Source: an uncultured Aquimarina sp.
GTDB taxonomy: Bacteria > Bacteroidota > Bacteroidia > Flavobacteriales > Flavobacteriaceae
DNA length: 64,000 bases
Reading direction: 5' to 3'
Assembly (NCBI GenBank): GCA_947496705.1
Contig: CANMDW010000030.1
Span: 1-64,000, forward strand
The notes under the pieces are model-generated. The model was not told where the DNA came from and did not search any database. It saw nothing but the letters and a program-made list of their open reading frames with translations. The translations under genes and the position numbers were made by a program. Positions 6,754 to 14,764 of this stretch are shown piece by piece (the first letter of the stretch is position 1; each line of letters opens with the position of its first letter).

Positions 6754-8907
6754 TTATAGATTATCTAATTGATTATCGGTTTTATCATCGCTAATCGTCC
6801 AAAAGAAACCGACGATAATAAACTGATCGGCGTTTGGTTTTATAGGACGCCTGGCAAAGTTTCCATTACTATCGGGCGTATTGGTATATTGATAATTGAA
6901 AGTATTATCAAAATCCAAAATGTTTGAAACCGAGAGGTACAGGATTTTTTGCTGACTTATTAAATATGCCCAGCTAACATCCAAAGAGTTAAATGTTCTG
7001 GTTTTTTTATTCTGAAAAACCCCGGCATTTGGATCATTATACGGCCTTCCTGAAGCAAAGTTATAGGTAGTACTTAATAAAGATTTCCAATTATCGATCC
7101 AGTATTTGGTCACCAGAGAGAGATTATGATTTGCGGCAAAATTGGGAGTGGCTTTATTGGGGTAATTTCTATAATCCCGTTCTGTATCCAGGTAAGAATA
7201 GCTAGCCCAGTATTCGAGGTTTTTGATAGATTTATTATCTCGCCAGAAAATATCAAGCCCTGTTGCATATCCTTTACCATTGTTATCATACAAGCTATTG
7301 AATTCTGGAGTTTCTGTATTAAATTTTACAAGCCTGTCATATGATTTGTAATACCCTTCGGCTCTGAAGGTTCGCCCATTATTTTGATATAAATAATTAA
7401 GAATGTAATGTGATGATCTTTGAGGATCCAGAGTGGTGTCATATTTAAGGACCTCTTGCTGCGGAGCTTGATAAAAATCTCCATAGGCCAGTGATATCTG
7501 CGATTTGGATGCCGTTTTATATGCCAAAGAAGCCCTGGGCGAGATTTTGGTATCATTCAATAAAACGTTATGTACTCCTCTAACACCTATTTGCAGGGCT
7601 AGTTTTTTGCTGAAGAATATATTGGTTTCAGTAAAAGCAGCCGTACTGTTGTTGTTATATGAAGTTTTAAAGGTTTCAAAATCTGAAGCTGTACCCTTTT
7701 CTGAAAAGGAGTTGATAAATTGCTCTATTCCAAAATTTAGTTTAAATCGGTTACTGAATCTTTTTCTGAGTTTTATTTTGAAGTGAAAACTGTTCTCCCG
7801 ATTCTCAATATCGGTGTTTATGATGTTAACATCATTATCATCATTTGCAAAACTAGTGCCCGAAGCAATGGTCCAGTCGTTGCCCAGTGCCCCCTTGTAA
7901 GAGGTGTTAAGGTATAGATTTCGATTTTTAAGCCCAAAATTCACTCCTTCAGGAACATCGATATCTTCCTGAATAAGTTGGAGGTCGGTATAATTTAGTC
8001 CGCCATAGATTTTTAACAGCCCTTTGTTAAATTTATGACGATACACGGCTTCTCCCGATAGGGATTCAAAAGGCTTTATCCAGTCTACTCGTTGGGATAT
8101 GATTTCCTGATAAGGCTTCAGGTTAATATAAAAAGCATTGATGCTAAGCGAATTCTTCTTCCATTTTTGAGTGTTTCCGACACCTAAACCAACACTTATA
8201 AATGATACATCGGTTTTTTCCAGATTCGGTTCATCAATCGTATTCAATAATAAGACACTGGATAGTGCATCTCCGTACTCTGCAGAATATCCTCCGGTAG
8301 AAAAATTGGTTCCTTTAAAGAGGAAAGGCGAAAATCTTCCACGGGTTGGAATGTTATTGGCAGTTGCATTAAAAGGTTGAAAGACTCTAAGGCCATCAAT
8401 ATAAACATTGGCTTCGCTGGCATCACCGCCGCGCACAAAAAGCCTTCCATCTTCGGCAACATTTGAAGTTCCCGGTAACGTCTGAAATGCACCAATATAA
8501 TCACCCGCTGCGCCTGCTGTGGTAACAATATCCAGGGGATTAAGAACAGAAGCTTTGCTGTTATCACCTGCAGAGAATGTTCCGGCGTTTAGTACCACAC
8601 TCCCAAGAGAGTTCACATCCTCTCTTAGTTTAATGTTTAAAGCGCCCATTTCTGTCACCTCTTTTTGTAAAGAATAGGTTTCAAAGGATAAAAATGAGAC
8701 TTTTAATGTTTGCAGGCCGGTTTCTGAAGAAGAAAATGAAAATACTCCATTTTCGTCAGAAGAACTGCCATCATAAGTCCCGTCGAGATAAACATTGGCT
8801 CCCTGGATTGGGTTTCCCGATGGATCGGCTACCTTTCCTGAGATGGTTGTTTGTGCATCTGCTGATAAAAGAATTAATACGAAAGCAAAGGTTAGTGTTA
8901 ATTTCAT
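6754..8907 (-). CDS. TonB-dependent receptor with CarboxypepD_reg-like N-terminal domain
   Basis: A 717-residue outer-membrane receptor. After the signal peptide (ending S-A-D-A-Q) comes a carboxypeptidase-regulatory-like domain (about 20-105, T-I-S-G-K-V-A-D-P-S-G-N-P-I-Q-G-A). The plug follows (about 115-230, with L-F-V-R-G-G-D-A-S-E-A-N-V-Y-I-D-G), then a beta-barrel to an aromatic C-terminus. It is shorter than SusC proteins (about 1000) and no SusD lies beside it, so glycan import by a SusCD pair is unlikely. A siderophore, metal or other small ligand is more likely, but the substrate cannot be named. The following gene is a DUF2141 protein, a common pairing. Confidence 0.92.
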   Translation of the reverse strand: MKLTLTFAFVLILLSADAQTTISGKVADPSGNPIQGANVYLDGTYDGSSSDENGVFSFSSSETGLQTLKVSFLSFETYSLQKEVTEMGALNIKLREDVNSLGSVVLNAGTFSAGDNSKASVLNPLDIVTTAGAAGDYIGAFQTLPGTSNVAEDGRLFVRGGDASEANVYIDGLRVFQPFNATANNIPTRGRFSPFLFKGTNFSTGGYSAEYGDALSSVLLLNTIDEPNLEKTDVSFISVGLGVGNTQKWKKNSLSINAFYINLKPYQEIISQRVDWIKPFESLSGEAVYRHKFNKGLLKIYGGLNYTDLQLIQEDIDVPEGVNFGLKNRNLYLNTSYKGALGNDWTIASGTSFANDDNDVNIINTDIENRENSFHFKIKLRKRFSNRFKLNFGIEQFINSFSEKGTASDFETFKTSYNNNSTAAFTETNIFFSKKLALQIGVRGVHNVLLNDTKISPRASLAYKTASKSQISLAYGDFYQAPQQEVLKYDTTLDPQRSSHYILNYLYQNNGRTFRAEGYYKSYDRLVKFNTETPEFNSLYDNNGKGYATGLDIFWRDNKSIKNLEYWASYSYLDTERDYRNYPNKATPNFAANHNLSLVTKYWIDNWKSLLSTTYNFASGRPYNDPNAGVFQNKKTRTFNSLDVSWAYLISQQKILYLSVSNILDFDNTFNYQYTNTPDSNGNFARRPIKPNADQFIIVGFFWTISDDKTDNQLDNL

Positions 8908-9406
8908 CTACATATTACTTTTTTGAATGATGTGTCAAAAATCTACTATGTACTCAGAATATAGAATTGAATGTTGCTCAATTGTCAAAACAACAGGATG
9001 GATTGTTATGTTTAGATCAAAGAACTAGATGTGAAAAGAAGGAAATGCCAGCGTAAAACAGGAATGATTTTAAAAGTTTTTTTAGGGTATTTACTGCAAA
9101 ATTATTGTAGGATTGGATATTACCCATAACTAATTCTATGGTTTTACCGTACTAAGATTACGTTTAAGTAACTGTTTGTCAAATAGTTAGATGGTTTTTG
9201 TTTGCTTAAAAACGGCCGTTTAATAAGTGTATTAATTCAAATAATAACAGATGTATACTAAATAATAATTTGTTTTTTGTTGGTAGGAGATAAACAATCA
9301 ATTTAGCAAAGAATAGATTTTAACTTAAAATTAACATTATAACTCAAGAATCTAAAAGTTCTTATTTGTTAAAATCTAAATGATTATTTAACCTAAATAG
9401 TATATT

Positions 9407-9481
9407 ATGAAAAAAAGTTACGTTTTATTTTTAGTTTTTATTTTAGTAGCTGTGCTAACAGTAAATGGTATGTTTATATAA
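9407..9481 (+). pseudogene. Truncated copy of a small exported peptide gene
   Basis: A 24-residue frame, M-K-K-S-Y-V-L-F-L-V-F, nearly identical at its start to the 51-residue peptide at 11611. Codon alignment shows copy 1 has TAA where copy 2 has AAA (T-A-A G-A-T A-A-A C-T-A against A-A-A G-A-G A-A-A C-T-A). The reading frame is therefore cut just after the hydrophobic segment. It is either a decayed paralogue or a minimal peptide; the intact upstream region and terminator imply it is still transcribed. Confidence 0.55.
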
Positions 9482-9551
9482 GATAAACTACTATTCAAAG
9501 ATTAAATAGGTATAAGAAGTAGATTATTCCAAAATGGTTTGATCAATTTAT

Positions 9552-9580
9552 AAGGCCAGGGTTATTATACCTTGGCCTTT
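9552..9580 (+). terminator. Rho-independent terminator of peptide module 1
   Basis: AAGGCCAGGG pairs with CCTTGGCCTT (one G-U pair) around a 9-base loop, followed by TTTCTATTTT. Module 2 has a related stem-loop at the same place. Confidence 0.8.
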
Positions 9581-9581
9581 C

Positions 9582-9600
9582 TATTTTCGACCAGACACTA
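9582..9600. mobile_element. Solo terminal-repeat remnant of the 164-bp miniature element
   Basis: This matches, with one mismatch, the right end shared by the elements at 16591, 17450 and 54255 (tattt-c-cgaccagacact). No matching left end is present nearby, so it is probably a relic, or a chance match at the terminator of module 1. Confidence 0.5.
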
Positions 9601-9663
9601 AATAGCTTTAATGCTATCACAAGATCTTCATGAAGAAAAAATGAGGTAGTATCATGAACCTTT

Positions 9664-10959
9664 TCAGACCCTTTCTACAACGTCTTCTTTATTTTTGAAA
9701 GGCCTTACTATAAGTCTTGCGGCCTTATCATAATTGATATAATTATATACCCAATTAAAGAAGGTAACAAATCGATTTCTAAAACCTACCAAAAACCAAA
9801 GGTGAATAAACATCCAGATAAACCAGGCAAAGAAACCTCCGAACCTTAACCTACCAATATCCACAACAGCTTTATTGCGACCAATAGTGGCCATAGAACC
9901 TTTGTCGAAATATTCAAAAGGGGTCATCTGTTTACCTTTTAGATATCGTTTCAGATTTTTTGCCAGGTGTTTTCCTTGTTGTATTGCAGGTTGTGCTACC
10001 ATTGGGTGCCCTTTGGGATATGATTTGGTTTGCATTACAGAAATATCTCCAATCGCAAAAATATGCTCATAACCTTCTATTTGGTTAAATTGATTTACTT
10101 GGTATCGATTTGCCCCAGAAACCAGGGATTCGGCTTTTATTCCTGAAACCGGGGCTCCTGTTACACCTGCAGACCAAATAAAGGTGGCGGTTCTAAGGGT
10201 GAGATCTGTGTTGGTGGTTACCAGATGGTTCTCATAATTTTGTACTTGAGTATTTATATGAATTTGCACTCCTAGTCTTTGTAAGAATTTAGTAGCTTTT
10301 TCTGAGGCAAATTCACTCATAGGAGGAAGGATCCGGGGAGCGCCTTCAATCAAATGAATCTCCATGTCACTAAAATCCATATCGGGATAATCCTTTGGCA
10401 GGACATTTAGTTTTAACTCTGCAATTCCACCGGCCAGCTCAACTCCTGTAGGTCCCGCTCCAACCAATACAAAACGCAGCAGTTCTTTTCTTTTTTCGGG
10501 ATCTGTAGTAATTACTGCTTGCTCCAGGTTTTCAAGCATTAAACTACGCAGATTAAGTGCCTGCGGTAGATTTTTCATTCGCATGGCATTATTTTCAATA
10601 GTAGTATTGCCAAAAAAATTAGTGCGCGCTCCTGTAGCTATCACCAAATAATCATAAGAAATGCTACCGATATTGGTATGTACTTTTTGAATCTCAGGAT
10701 CTATAGCGGTTACTTCGGCCATTCTAAAAAAAGTATTTTTAGCTCTCTTTACGATTTTGCGAAGTGGATATGCAATAGAATCTGGTTCTAGAGAAGCAGT
10801 AGATACCTGATAGAGTAGGGGCTGAAAGGTATGATAGTTATGCCTGTCTAATAATACCAGTTGTACGTCTTCCTGTATCATTTTTCGCGCTAATGCGACT
10901 CCTGCAAAACCTCCACCAATAATAACTAATCGAGGGACATTAGAGTTGGGAATATTCAT
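9664..10959 (-). CDS. ndh: Type II NADH dehydrogenase (NAD(P)/FAD-dependent oxidoreductase)
   Basis: A 431-residue flavoprotein of the NDH-2 family, which passes electrons from NADH to quinone at the inner membrane without pumping protons. The N-terminal FAD site is I-I-G-G-G-F-A-G (about 12-19); the NAD site is V-G-A-G-P-T-G-V-E-L-A-G (about 168-179). Other family landmarks are Y-D-Y-L-V-I-A-T-G-A and F-A-I-G-D-I near 305. The C-terminus (about 375-430) is rich in Trp and Phe (G-G-F-F-A-W-F-I-W-M-F) as expected for membrane attachment. Length is normal. The gene is oriented opposite to the two peptide modules that flank it. Confidence 0.92.
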   Translation of the reverse strand: MNIPNSNVPRLVIIGGGFAGVALARKMIQEDVQLVLLDRHNYHTFQPLLYQVSTASLEPDSIAYPLRKIVKRAKNTFFRMAEVTAIDPEIQKVHTNIGSISYDYLVIATGARTNFFGNTTIENNAMRMKNLPQALNLRSLMLENLEQAVITTDPEKRKELLRFVLVGAGPTGVELAGGIAELKLNVLPKDYPDMDFSDMEIHLIEGAPRILPPMSEFASEKATKFLQRLGVQIHINTQVQNYENHLVTTNTDLTLRTATFIWSAGVTGAPVSGIKAESLVSGANRYQVNQFNQIEGYEHIFAIGDISVMQTKSYPKGHPMVAQPAIQQGKHLAKNLKRYLKGKQMTPFEYFDKGSMATIGRNKAVVDIGRLRFGGFFAWFIWMFIHLWFLVGFRNRFVTFFNWVYNYINYDKAARLIVRPFKNKEDVVERV

Positions 10960-11144
10960 GAATGTGTATTTAATTTTATCCCGATAGCTATCAAAACTAT
11001 CGGGAGCCAGATGTTGCCAATAGCGTTTAGAATGCCTGTAATTACTCCAAACCTGGCTGCCAACATGCTATGGTTATACAAAGGTAATCCCTTATAAACA
11101 AAAACACTATTGAACTTTCTTTTTTGTTTTGAAGTATGGGGCAA
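10956..11144 (-). CDS. Possible small membrane protein before ndh
   Basis: A frame of up to 62 codons (36 from an internal ATG) whose stop overlaps the ndh start as ATGA. It contains one hydrophobic stretch (W-L-P-I-V-L-I-A-I-G-I). The 4-bp overlap could mean translational coupling. However, its last codons lie in a perfect 8-bp hairpin (CCCGATAG at 10980-10987 with CTATCGGG at 10997-11004), a word common in flavobacterial intergenic repeats. It may therefore be leader sequence and not a gene. Confidence 0.28.
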   Translation of the reverse strand: MPHTSKQKRKFNSVFVYKGLPLYNHSMLAARFGVITGILNAIGNIWLPIVLIAIGIKLNTHS

Positions 11145-11610
11145 AAAGATACAGTTTTATACAGTGATTTGATACGAGAATTGGTATAGTCATACTATTT
11201 AAATGAGTACAGAAAATAAACTTTATACCTATACAACGAGTTGTTTTTTATATACATTTACTGCAAAAATATAGTTACATTGAATATAACCCACACTTTG
11301 TATTATGGTAAAACCGTATTATTATTACGTTTAAATAGCTGTTTGTCAAATATTTAGCTCTCTTTTATGCTATTAAAACCTACCGTATAATAATTTGAAT
11401 AATTCAAATGCTGTAAAAATTTGACCAAATAATAATTTACTTTTTTTTAAAAGGTTATAAATAGTCAATTTAGCAACTGAGTTTTTAACGTAAACTTTAT
11501 AGCATTACCCCATAAGAATCTTAGTATTCTTGAAACGTCATAATTGATTAAACCAAAATTGTATTAGACCCAAATCTAAATAGTTTGTTTAACCATTAAT
11601 ATTTTATGTT

Positions 11611-11766
11611 ATGAAAAAAAGTTACGTTTTATTATTAGTTTTTCTTATTGTTTCTGTTCTTGCTGCAAATACTATGCTGGCAAAAGAGAAACTACCTCAA
11701 GACACAAAAGTTGTAGATACCGAGTACACTGATACCGAGCTGCAAATTTCTGATCCCTCACTATAA
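11611..11766 (+). CDS. Small exported peptide of unknown function (51 residues)
   Basis: ATG at 11611 opens a frame beginning M-K-K-S-Y-V-L-L-L-V-F-L-I-V and running through L-A-A-N-T-M-L-A, a typical signal peptide or single membrane helix. A charged mature part of about 28 residues follows (K-E-K-L-P-Q-D-T-K-V-V-D, ending S-D-P-S-L). There are no cysteines, no double-glycine leader and no T9SS domain. A diverged, truncated homologue starts at 9407. The conserved upstream region makes a real gene likely. A secreted or membrane signalling peptide is one possibility; a phenol-soluble-type toxin seems less likely given the acidic tail. The function is not recognised. Confidence 0.65.
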   Translation: MKKSYVLLLVFLIVSVLAANTMLAKEKLPQDTKVVDTEYTDTELQISDPSL

Positions 11767-11793
11767 TCCAAAATGGTTTTAATAGATATATAA

Positions 11794-11830
11794 CCTTAAA
11801 GGCTAGGGTTATCTTGCTCTGGCCTTAAGG
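11794..11830 (+). terminator. Stem-loop at the end of peptide module 2
   Basis: CCTTAAAGGC pairs with GCCTTAAGG (one bulged A) around an 18-base loop. It is placed as in module 1, but no strong T-run follows, so it may be leaky and let transcription enter the next small frame. Confidence 0.5.
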
Positions 11831-11862
11831 TATCATCACATAATTAAATAATTAAGATAGTC

Positions 11863-11937
11863 ATGAAAAAAATAGATGTGTATATGATGTTTGTGGTACT
11901 GATGTCATTATTTACAGTTTGTATGGTAACGATCTAG
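11863..11937 (+). CDS. Possible second small hydrophobic peptide (24 residues)
   Basis: ATG at 11863 begins M-K-K-I-D-V-Y-M-M-F-V-V-L-M-S-L-F and ends V-T-I before TAG. It lies 33 bp after the stem-loop of module 2 and resembles the two M-K-K-S-Y-V peptides in size and layout (M-K-K, then a hydrophobic run) but not closely in sequence. Small size makes chance possible; position and orientation support a linked small membrane peptide. Confidence 0.35.
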   Translation: MKKIDVYMMFVVLMSLFTVCMVTI

Positions 11938-12184
11938 GATACTTTATTAATATTTATGAATAGTATGAAGTGTTTACCGTTTTCCAACAAAAACAATAAA
12001 ATTGTATTGTTGCCCAAAGTTTGATTATAAATAGATTGACTTGTATAATTTTATGGGTAATTATGGGGCCACAAAAGATAATATAATAACGATTTAATAG
12101 TCTGAAGACTAAAAAAGTTTGTTTAGAAATACCACGATAAGAGTAAAAATTACTTATTTTAAATTCGGGTAGGTTAGGTTGATA

Positions 12185-12214
12185 AAATCACCATCAATTA
12201 TGATGGTGGTTTTT
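12185..12214. terminator. Bidirectional terminator
   Basis: CACCATCA (12189-12196) pairs with TGATGGTG (12201-12208) around ATTA, with an A-run before and T-run after. It serves the minus-strand LytTR gene ending at 12219 and would also stop plus-strand transcription from the peptide region. Confidence 0.85.
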
Positions 12215-12218
12215 CTTT

Positions 12219-12953
12219 TTATCCCAATATTAGTTTCAAAAATTCAGTTTTTTTCGACCTGGAAGCCGTAAGGATATCTCCATTTGTCATAACCACCTGT
12301 AGAAGCTTTGTTTTAATTACTTTGCTGATATAGTTAAGATTGATAAGATAGGATTGATGGATTCTATAAAATTCATTGTTGTTGATCAACTGCTGTTGAA
12401 AACTTTTTAATGTTTTGGATACAAAAACAGGTTTCTTATCCAGGATATATACCTGGCAATAGTTGATATCTGCTTCTATATACAAAATATCCTGTGTAGA
12501 GATCATTTGTATTTGTTTCTCCTGAGGAATAGCTATTCTTTTTTTTGGTGTAGCAGTACGTATTCGTTCTATAATTTGTTGTAATTCTAATTCTTTAGTT
12601 CTGTTAACATAAAGATTATTGAGACAAAACCGTAACTCGTTAAGATCAATTGGCCTAATGATATAAGTAATGTTATTTTTTATAAGGTGGTCGATCATCT
12701 TTTGATCTTCGGGTATGATCGCTAATGTTTCAATAGCATATTTCTTTATTTTCTTCAGAAAATTATAAGTGTCTTCTTCTTGGCCAATACTATCCAGCAA
12801 TACCAAATCTGGTTTGACCTTATTGATGAGTTTTTCAGCTTCGGCATAAGAATTTGATCTCTCACAAGTAGACATATAAAAGAAATTAGCCTGTAAATAG
12901 GCTTCTATACTTTCTAGTAAATCTTTATTGCCCCCTATCAGAAAACACTTCAT
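12219..12953 (-). CDS. Atypical LytTR family response regulator
   Basis: A 244-residue protein with a receiver-like domain (1-120) and a C-terminal LytTR DNA-binding domain (about 140-244, with L-Y-I-E-A-D-I-N-Y-C and F-Y-R-I-H-Q-S-Y-L-I-N). Asp54 (V-L-L-D-S-I) occupies the phospho-acceptor place. The acidic pair normally near residues 7-9 is missing (L-I-G-G-N-K), and the conserved Lys-Pro is Arg-Pro (I-I-R-P-I-D), so normal Mg2+-dependent phosphorylation is doubtful. No kinase is adjacent. It lies convergent to the small peptide genes and may regulate them, by loose analogy with LytTR regulators of peptide systems in other phyla; this is inference. Confidence 0.88.
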   Translation of the reverse strand: MKCFLIGGNKDLLESIEAYLQANFFYMSTCERSNSYAEAEKLINKVKPDLVLLDSIGQEEDTYNFLKKIKKYAIETLAIIPEDQKMIDHLIKNNITYIIRPIDLNELRFCLNNLYVNRTKELELQQIIERIRTATPKKRIAIPQEKQIQMISTQDILYIEADINYCQVYILDKKPVFVSKTLKSFQQQLINNNEFYRIHQSYLINLNYISKVIKTKLLQVVMTNGDILTASRSKKTEFLKLILG

Positions 12954-13141
12954 CCTTTATTAGGTTTAAAAATTACATAAAAATACATCGATCTCTACAA
13001 CAGAGATTCTATCACAATGTGTTTGGATTATTTAGACTAAAGAAAGCAGATGTACTATTAATGATAACATTTTTATATGTTCACACTTAGATGAGGGGCA
13101 ACATCAATTAATAGTTATTTCTTTACTCAAAGAGATATGGT

Positions 13142-13302
13142 GAACTCATTTAGACCTTTTTGCTGGAAGCGAAAATATGGGCTTTTGGTTTCTAATGAAG
13201 CCTTTTTTTCGAAGCATAGCAGTGCTAAGGTTCTAAAAAAAGTCAAAATTAGGGAGCATAATGGCATATTTGCAGCCCAGATGAAAAAGCCTAAATGAGT
13301 TC
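13142..13302. mobile_element. Miniature inverted-repeat element, family 2 (161 bp)
   Basis: It begins GAACTCATTTAGAC and ends with the near-complement (CTAAATGAGTTC). A 3-bp GGT flanks it on both sides (13139-13141 and 13303-13305), consistent with a target duplication. Near the right end it shares TTTGCAGCCCAGA with a 74-bp relative at 54280-54353. It encodes no transposase. It lies 189 bp upstream of the LytTR gene start. Confidence 0.82.
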
Positions 13303-13357
13303 GGTAATAAAAATAAGAAAAAAAAGATATAAACAATTAAATACTAAGATTTAATCT

Positions 13358-13612
13358 AAAAAATTCCTCGAGGCTCTGCCTCGGGGTTTCCTATGTACCT
13401 CTCCTTGGGAGAGGTCGGAACTGCCTTTTCGGCAGTTTCGGGTGAGGCAAAATAATAAAATTCGGTTTTTGGGCCCAAGGCCAAAGCTTGTGCCCAACTT
13501 GATTGGGTATGAAACCGGCGAAACCTGTACTGAGCCTGCCTGGATCGGCAGGCTTGTCGAAGTATATCTCTACGGCTCTGCCACGAGGATAGCCGGTTTC
13601 AAGAATTTTTTT
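13358..13612. repeat. GC-rich cluster of palindromic repeats
   Basis: A 250-bp stretch richer in GC than its surroundings, made of successive hairpins: CCTCGAGGCTCTGCCTCGGGG; AACTGCC-ttttc-GGCAGTT; GCCTGCC-tggatc-GGCAGGC, the last inside TGTACTGAG...CTTGTCGAAGTA, a word familiar from flavobacterial intergenic repeats. Two outer pairs enclose the rest: GAAACCGGC with GCCGGTTTC, and AAAAAATTC with GAATTTTTT. No gene is credible here. It is best described as nested repetitive extragenic palindromes. Confidence 0.65.
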
Positions 13613-13681
13613 ATTAAAAACAAAAAGTCAAGACGAGTTCTAATAATGCATGTAAACTTTTATAATGAGTAGCTTATAAGC

Positions 13682-14089
13682 TTATAATGATAATTGACCA
13701 AGGATCTCCTTCACCTGGGTAAGGTTTAGTTTAATTTCACCCTGGTGCTGCACATCGATATTGGAGTTTTTTAAGAACTGAGGTACTTCTTTGGATGATA
13801 TTTTTTTGAAAAGCATCTGCCATTCTGCATATCTTCTTGATGGGATGGATCCCGATTCTAATACTTCTAAAGAAGTGTGTCTATTGTCCTGAGATAATTT
13901 TTTATAAAGTATATCAATATTATTTTCAGGACCTTCAAGATATTGTAAAAAAAACCCGTCTAGGTAAAGCAACATTCCTGTAATTTGATTTTTTTTGTTA
14001 TTATCCCGGGCAATGGTGATTAGATCATTAAGATCTATGTTTGACAAAGCAATTGAAGCTTTACTTGTGTAAATTACAAATTTTATCAT
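13682..14089 (-). CDS. Single-domain BLUF photoreceptor
   Basis: A 135-residue BLUF domain (blue-light sensing using FAD). The flavin-binding residues fall at canonical spacing: Tyr7 (V-I-Y-T-S), Asn31 (D-N-N-K-K-N), Gln49 (F-F-L-Q-Y-L-E-G-P), Trp90 and Met92 (Y-A-E-W-Q-M-L-F). The offsets from Tyr (24, 42, 83, 85) equal those in AppA. About 40 residues follow, forming the usual C-terminal capping helices but no output domain, so it must act through a partner protein. It is divergent from the ECF sigma gene with a shared 176-bp intergenic region, making the sigma factor or its neighbour a candidate partner (inference). Confidence 0.93.
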   Translation of the reverse strand: MIKFVIYTSKASIALSNIDLNDLITIARDNNKKNQITGMLLYLDGFFLQYLEGPENNIDILYKKLSQDNRHTSLEVLESGSIPSRRYAEWQMLFKKISSKEVPQFLKNSNIDVQHQGEIKLNLTQVKEILGQLSL

Positions 14090-14265
14090 ATCGTTTTCGA
14101 AATGAGGGGTAATAAAATTATACTCAAATATAACGCATAACTTACTTTTAACACTTAGTGTAAAGAACTAATTTTTAGGTATTTTCATTAGAGAAAGATA
14201 AAACCATCTTGTTTGATTGTAACAGAAATACTTTCTTTACTACATATAATATGTAACCCATCAAA

Positions 14266-14760
14266 GTGAATAAAGAATTAGAACATAGTTTTGTAACTAA
14301 TCTTGAGCAAAATCAAAACATTGTGCACAAGGTATGCAGGATTTATACCAGTGACCGTGATTCGCATAATGATCTGTTTCAGGAAATAACAATCCAGCTA
14401 TGGAAAGCGTATCCCAAGTTCAGAGGAGATGCAAAATTTAGTACCTGGATGTATAGGGTAGCATTGAATACAGCAATTACCTTATATAGAAGATCTAAAA
14501 GAAGTATTAATACAGCAGATATTGATGAGGTAAATTTTAAAATCAAGGCCGAAGAATATGATGATGAAGTAGAACAACAATTGAAGCTAATGTATTCGGC
14601 CGTAAAACAGTTAAATGATATAGAAAAGGCTCTGGTTTTTCTTTATCTTGAAGATAAATCATACAAAGAAATAGCCGAAACCATGGGTATTAGTGAAGTA
14701 AATGCCAGAGTTAAAATGAATAGAGTAAAGACTAAATTGAAAAAAATATTAAATCCGTAA
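14266..14760 (+). CDS. ECF-type RNA polymerase sigma factor
   Basis: A 164-residue sigma-70 family factor with GTG start. Region 2 (about 15-80) contains D-L-F-Q-E-I-T-I-Q-L-W-K and F-S-T-W-M-Y-R-V-A-L-N-T. Region 4 (about 105-160) carries L-E-D-K-S-Y-K-E-I-A-E-T-M-G-I-S-E and V-K-M-N-R-V-K-T-K-L. The next gene starts 4 bp downstream and encodes a membrane protein, the usual position of an anti-sigma factor. It is transcribed divergently from the BLUF gene. Confidence 0.93.
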   Translation: MNKELEHSFVTNLEQNQNIVHKVCRIYTSDRDSHNDLFQEITIQLWKAYPKFRGDAKFSTWMYRVALNTAITLYRRSKRSINTADIDEVNFKIKAEEYDDEVEQQLKLMYSAVKQLNDIEKALVFLYLEDKSYKEIAETMGISEVNARVKMNRVKTKLKKILNP

Positions 14761-14764
14761 TCCT

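Larger units (their letters stand above)
9094..9580 (+). repeat. Duplicated peptide module, copy 1
   Basis: This segment aligns with 11261-11830: about 310 bp upstream of the ATG, the start of a small signal-peptide-like gene, and the terminator. Shared words include TTTACTGCAAAA, ATTACGTTTAA, CTGTTTGTCAAATA, CAAATAATAATTT, CAATTTAGCAA and AATCTAAAT, in the same order. Long conservation outside the coding part suggests a conserved promoter, leader RNA or regulator-binding region. The two copies lie on either side of the ndh gene. Confidence 0.8.
11261..11830 (+). repeat. Duplicated peptide module, copy 2
   Basis: The counterpart of 9094-9580, with about 350 bp of conserved upstream sequence, an intact small peptide gene and a stem-loop. 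In both copies the region holds three spaced words ending in GTA or GTTT (ACCGTA, TTACGTTT, CTGTTTG) 12-13 bp apart, which could be binding sites. No mobile-element ends were seen at its borders. Confidence 0.8.
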
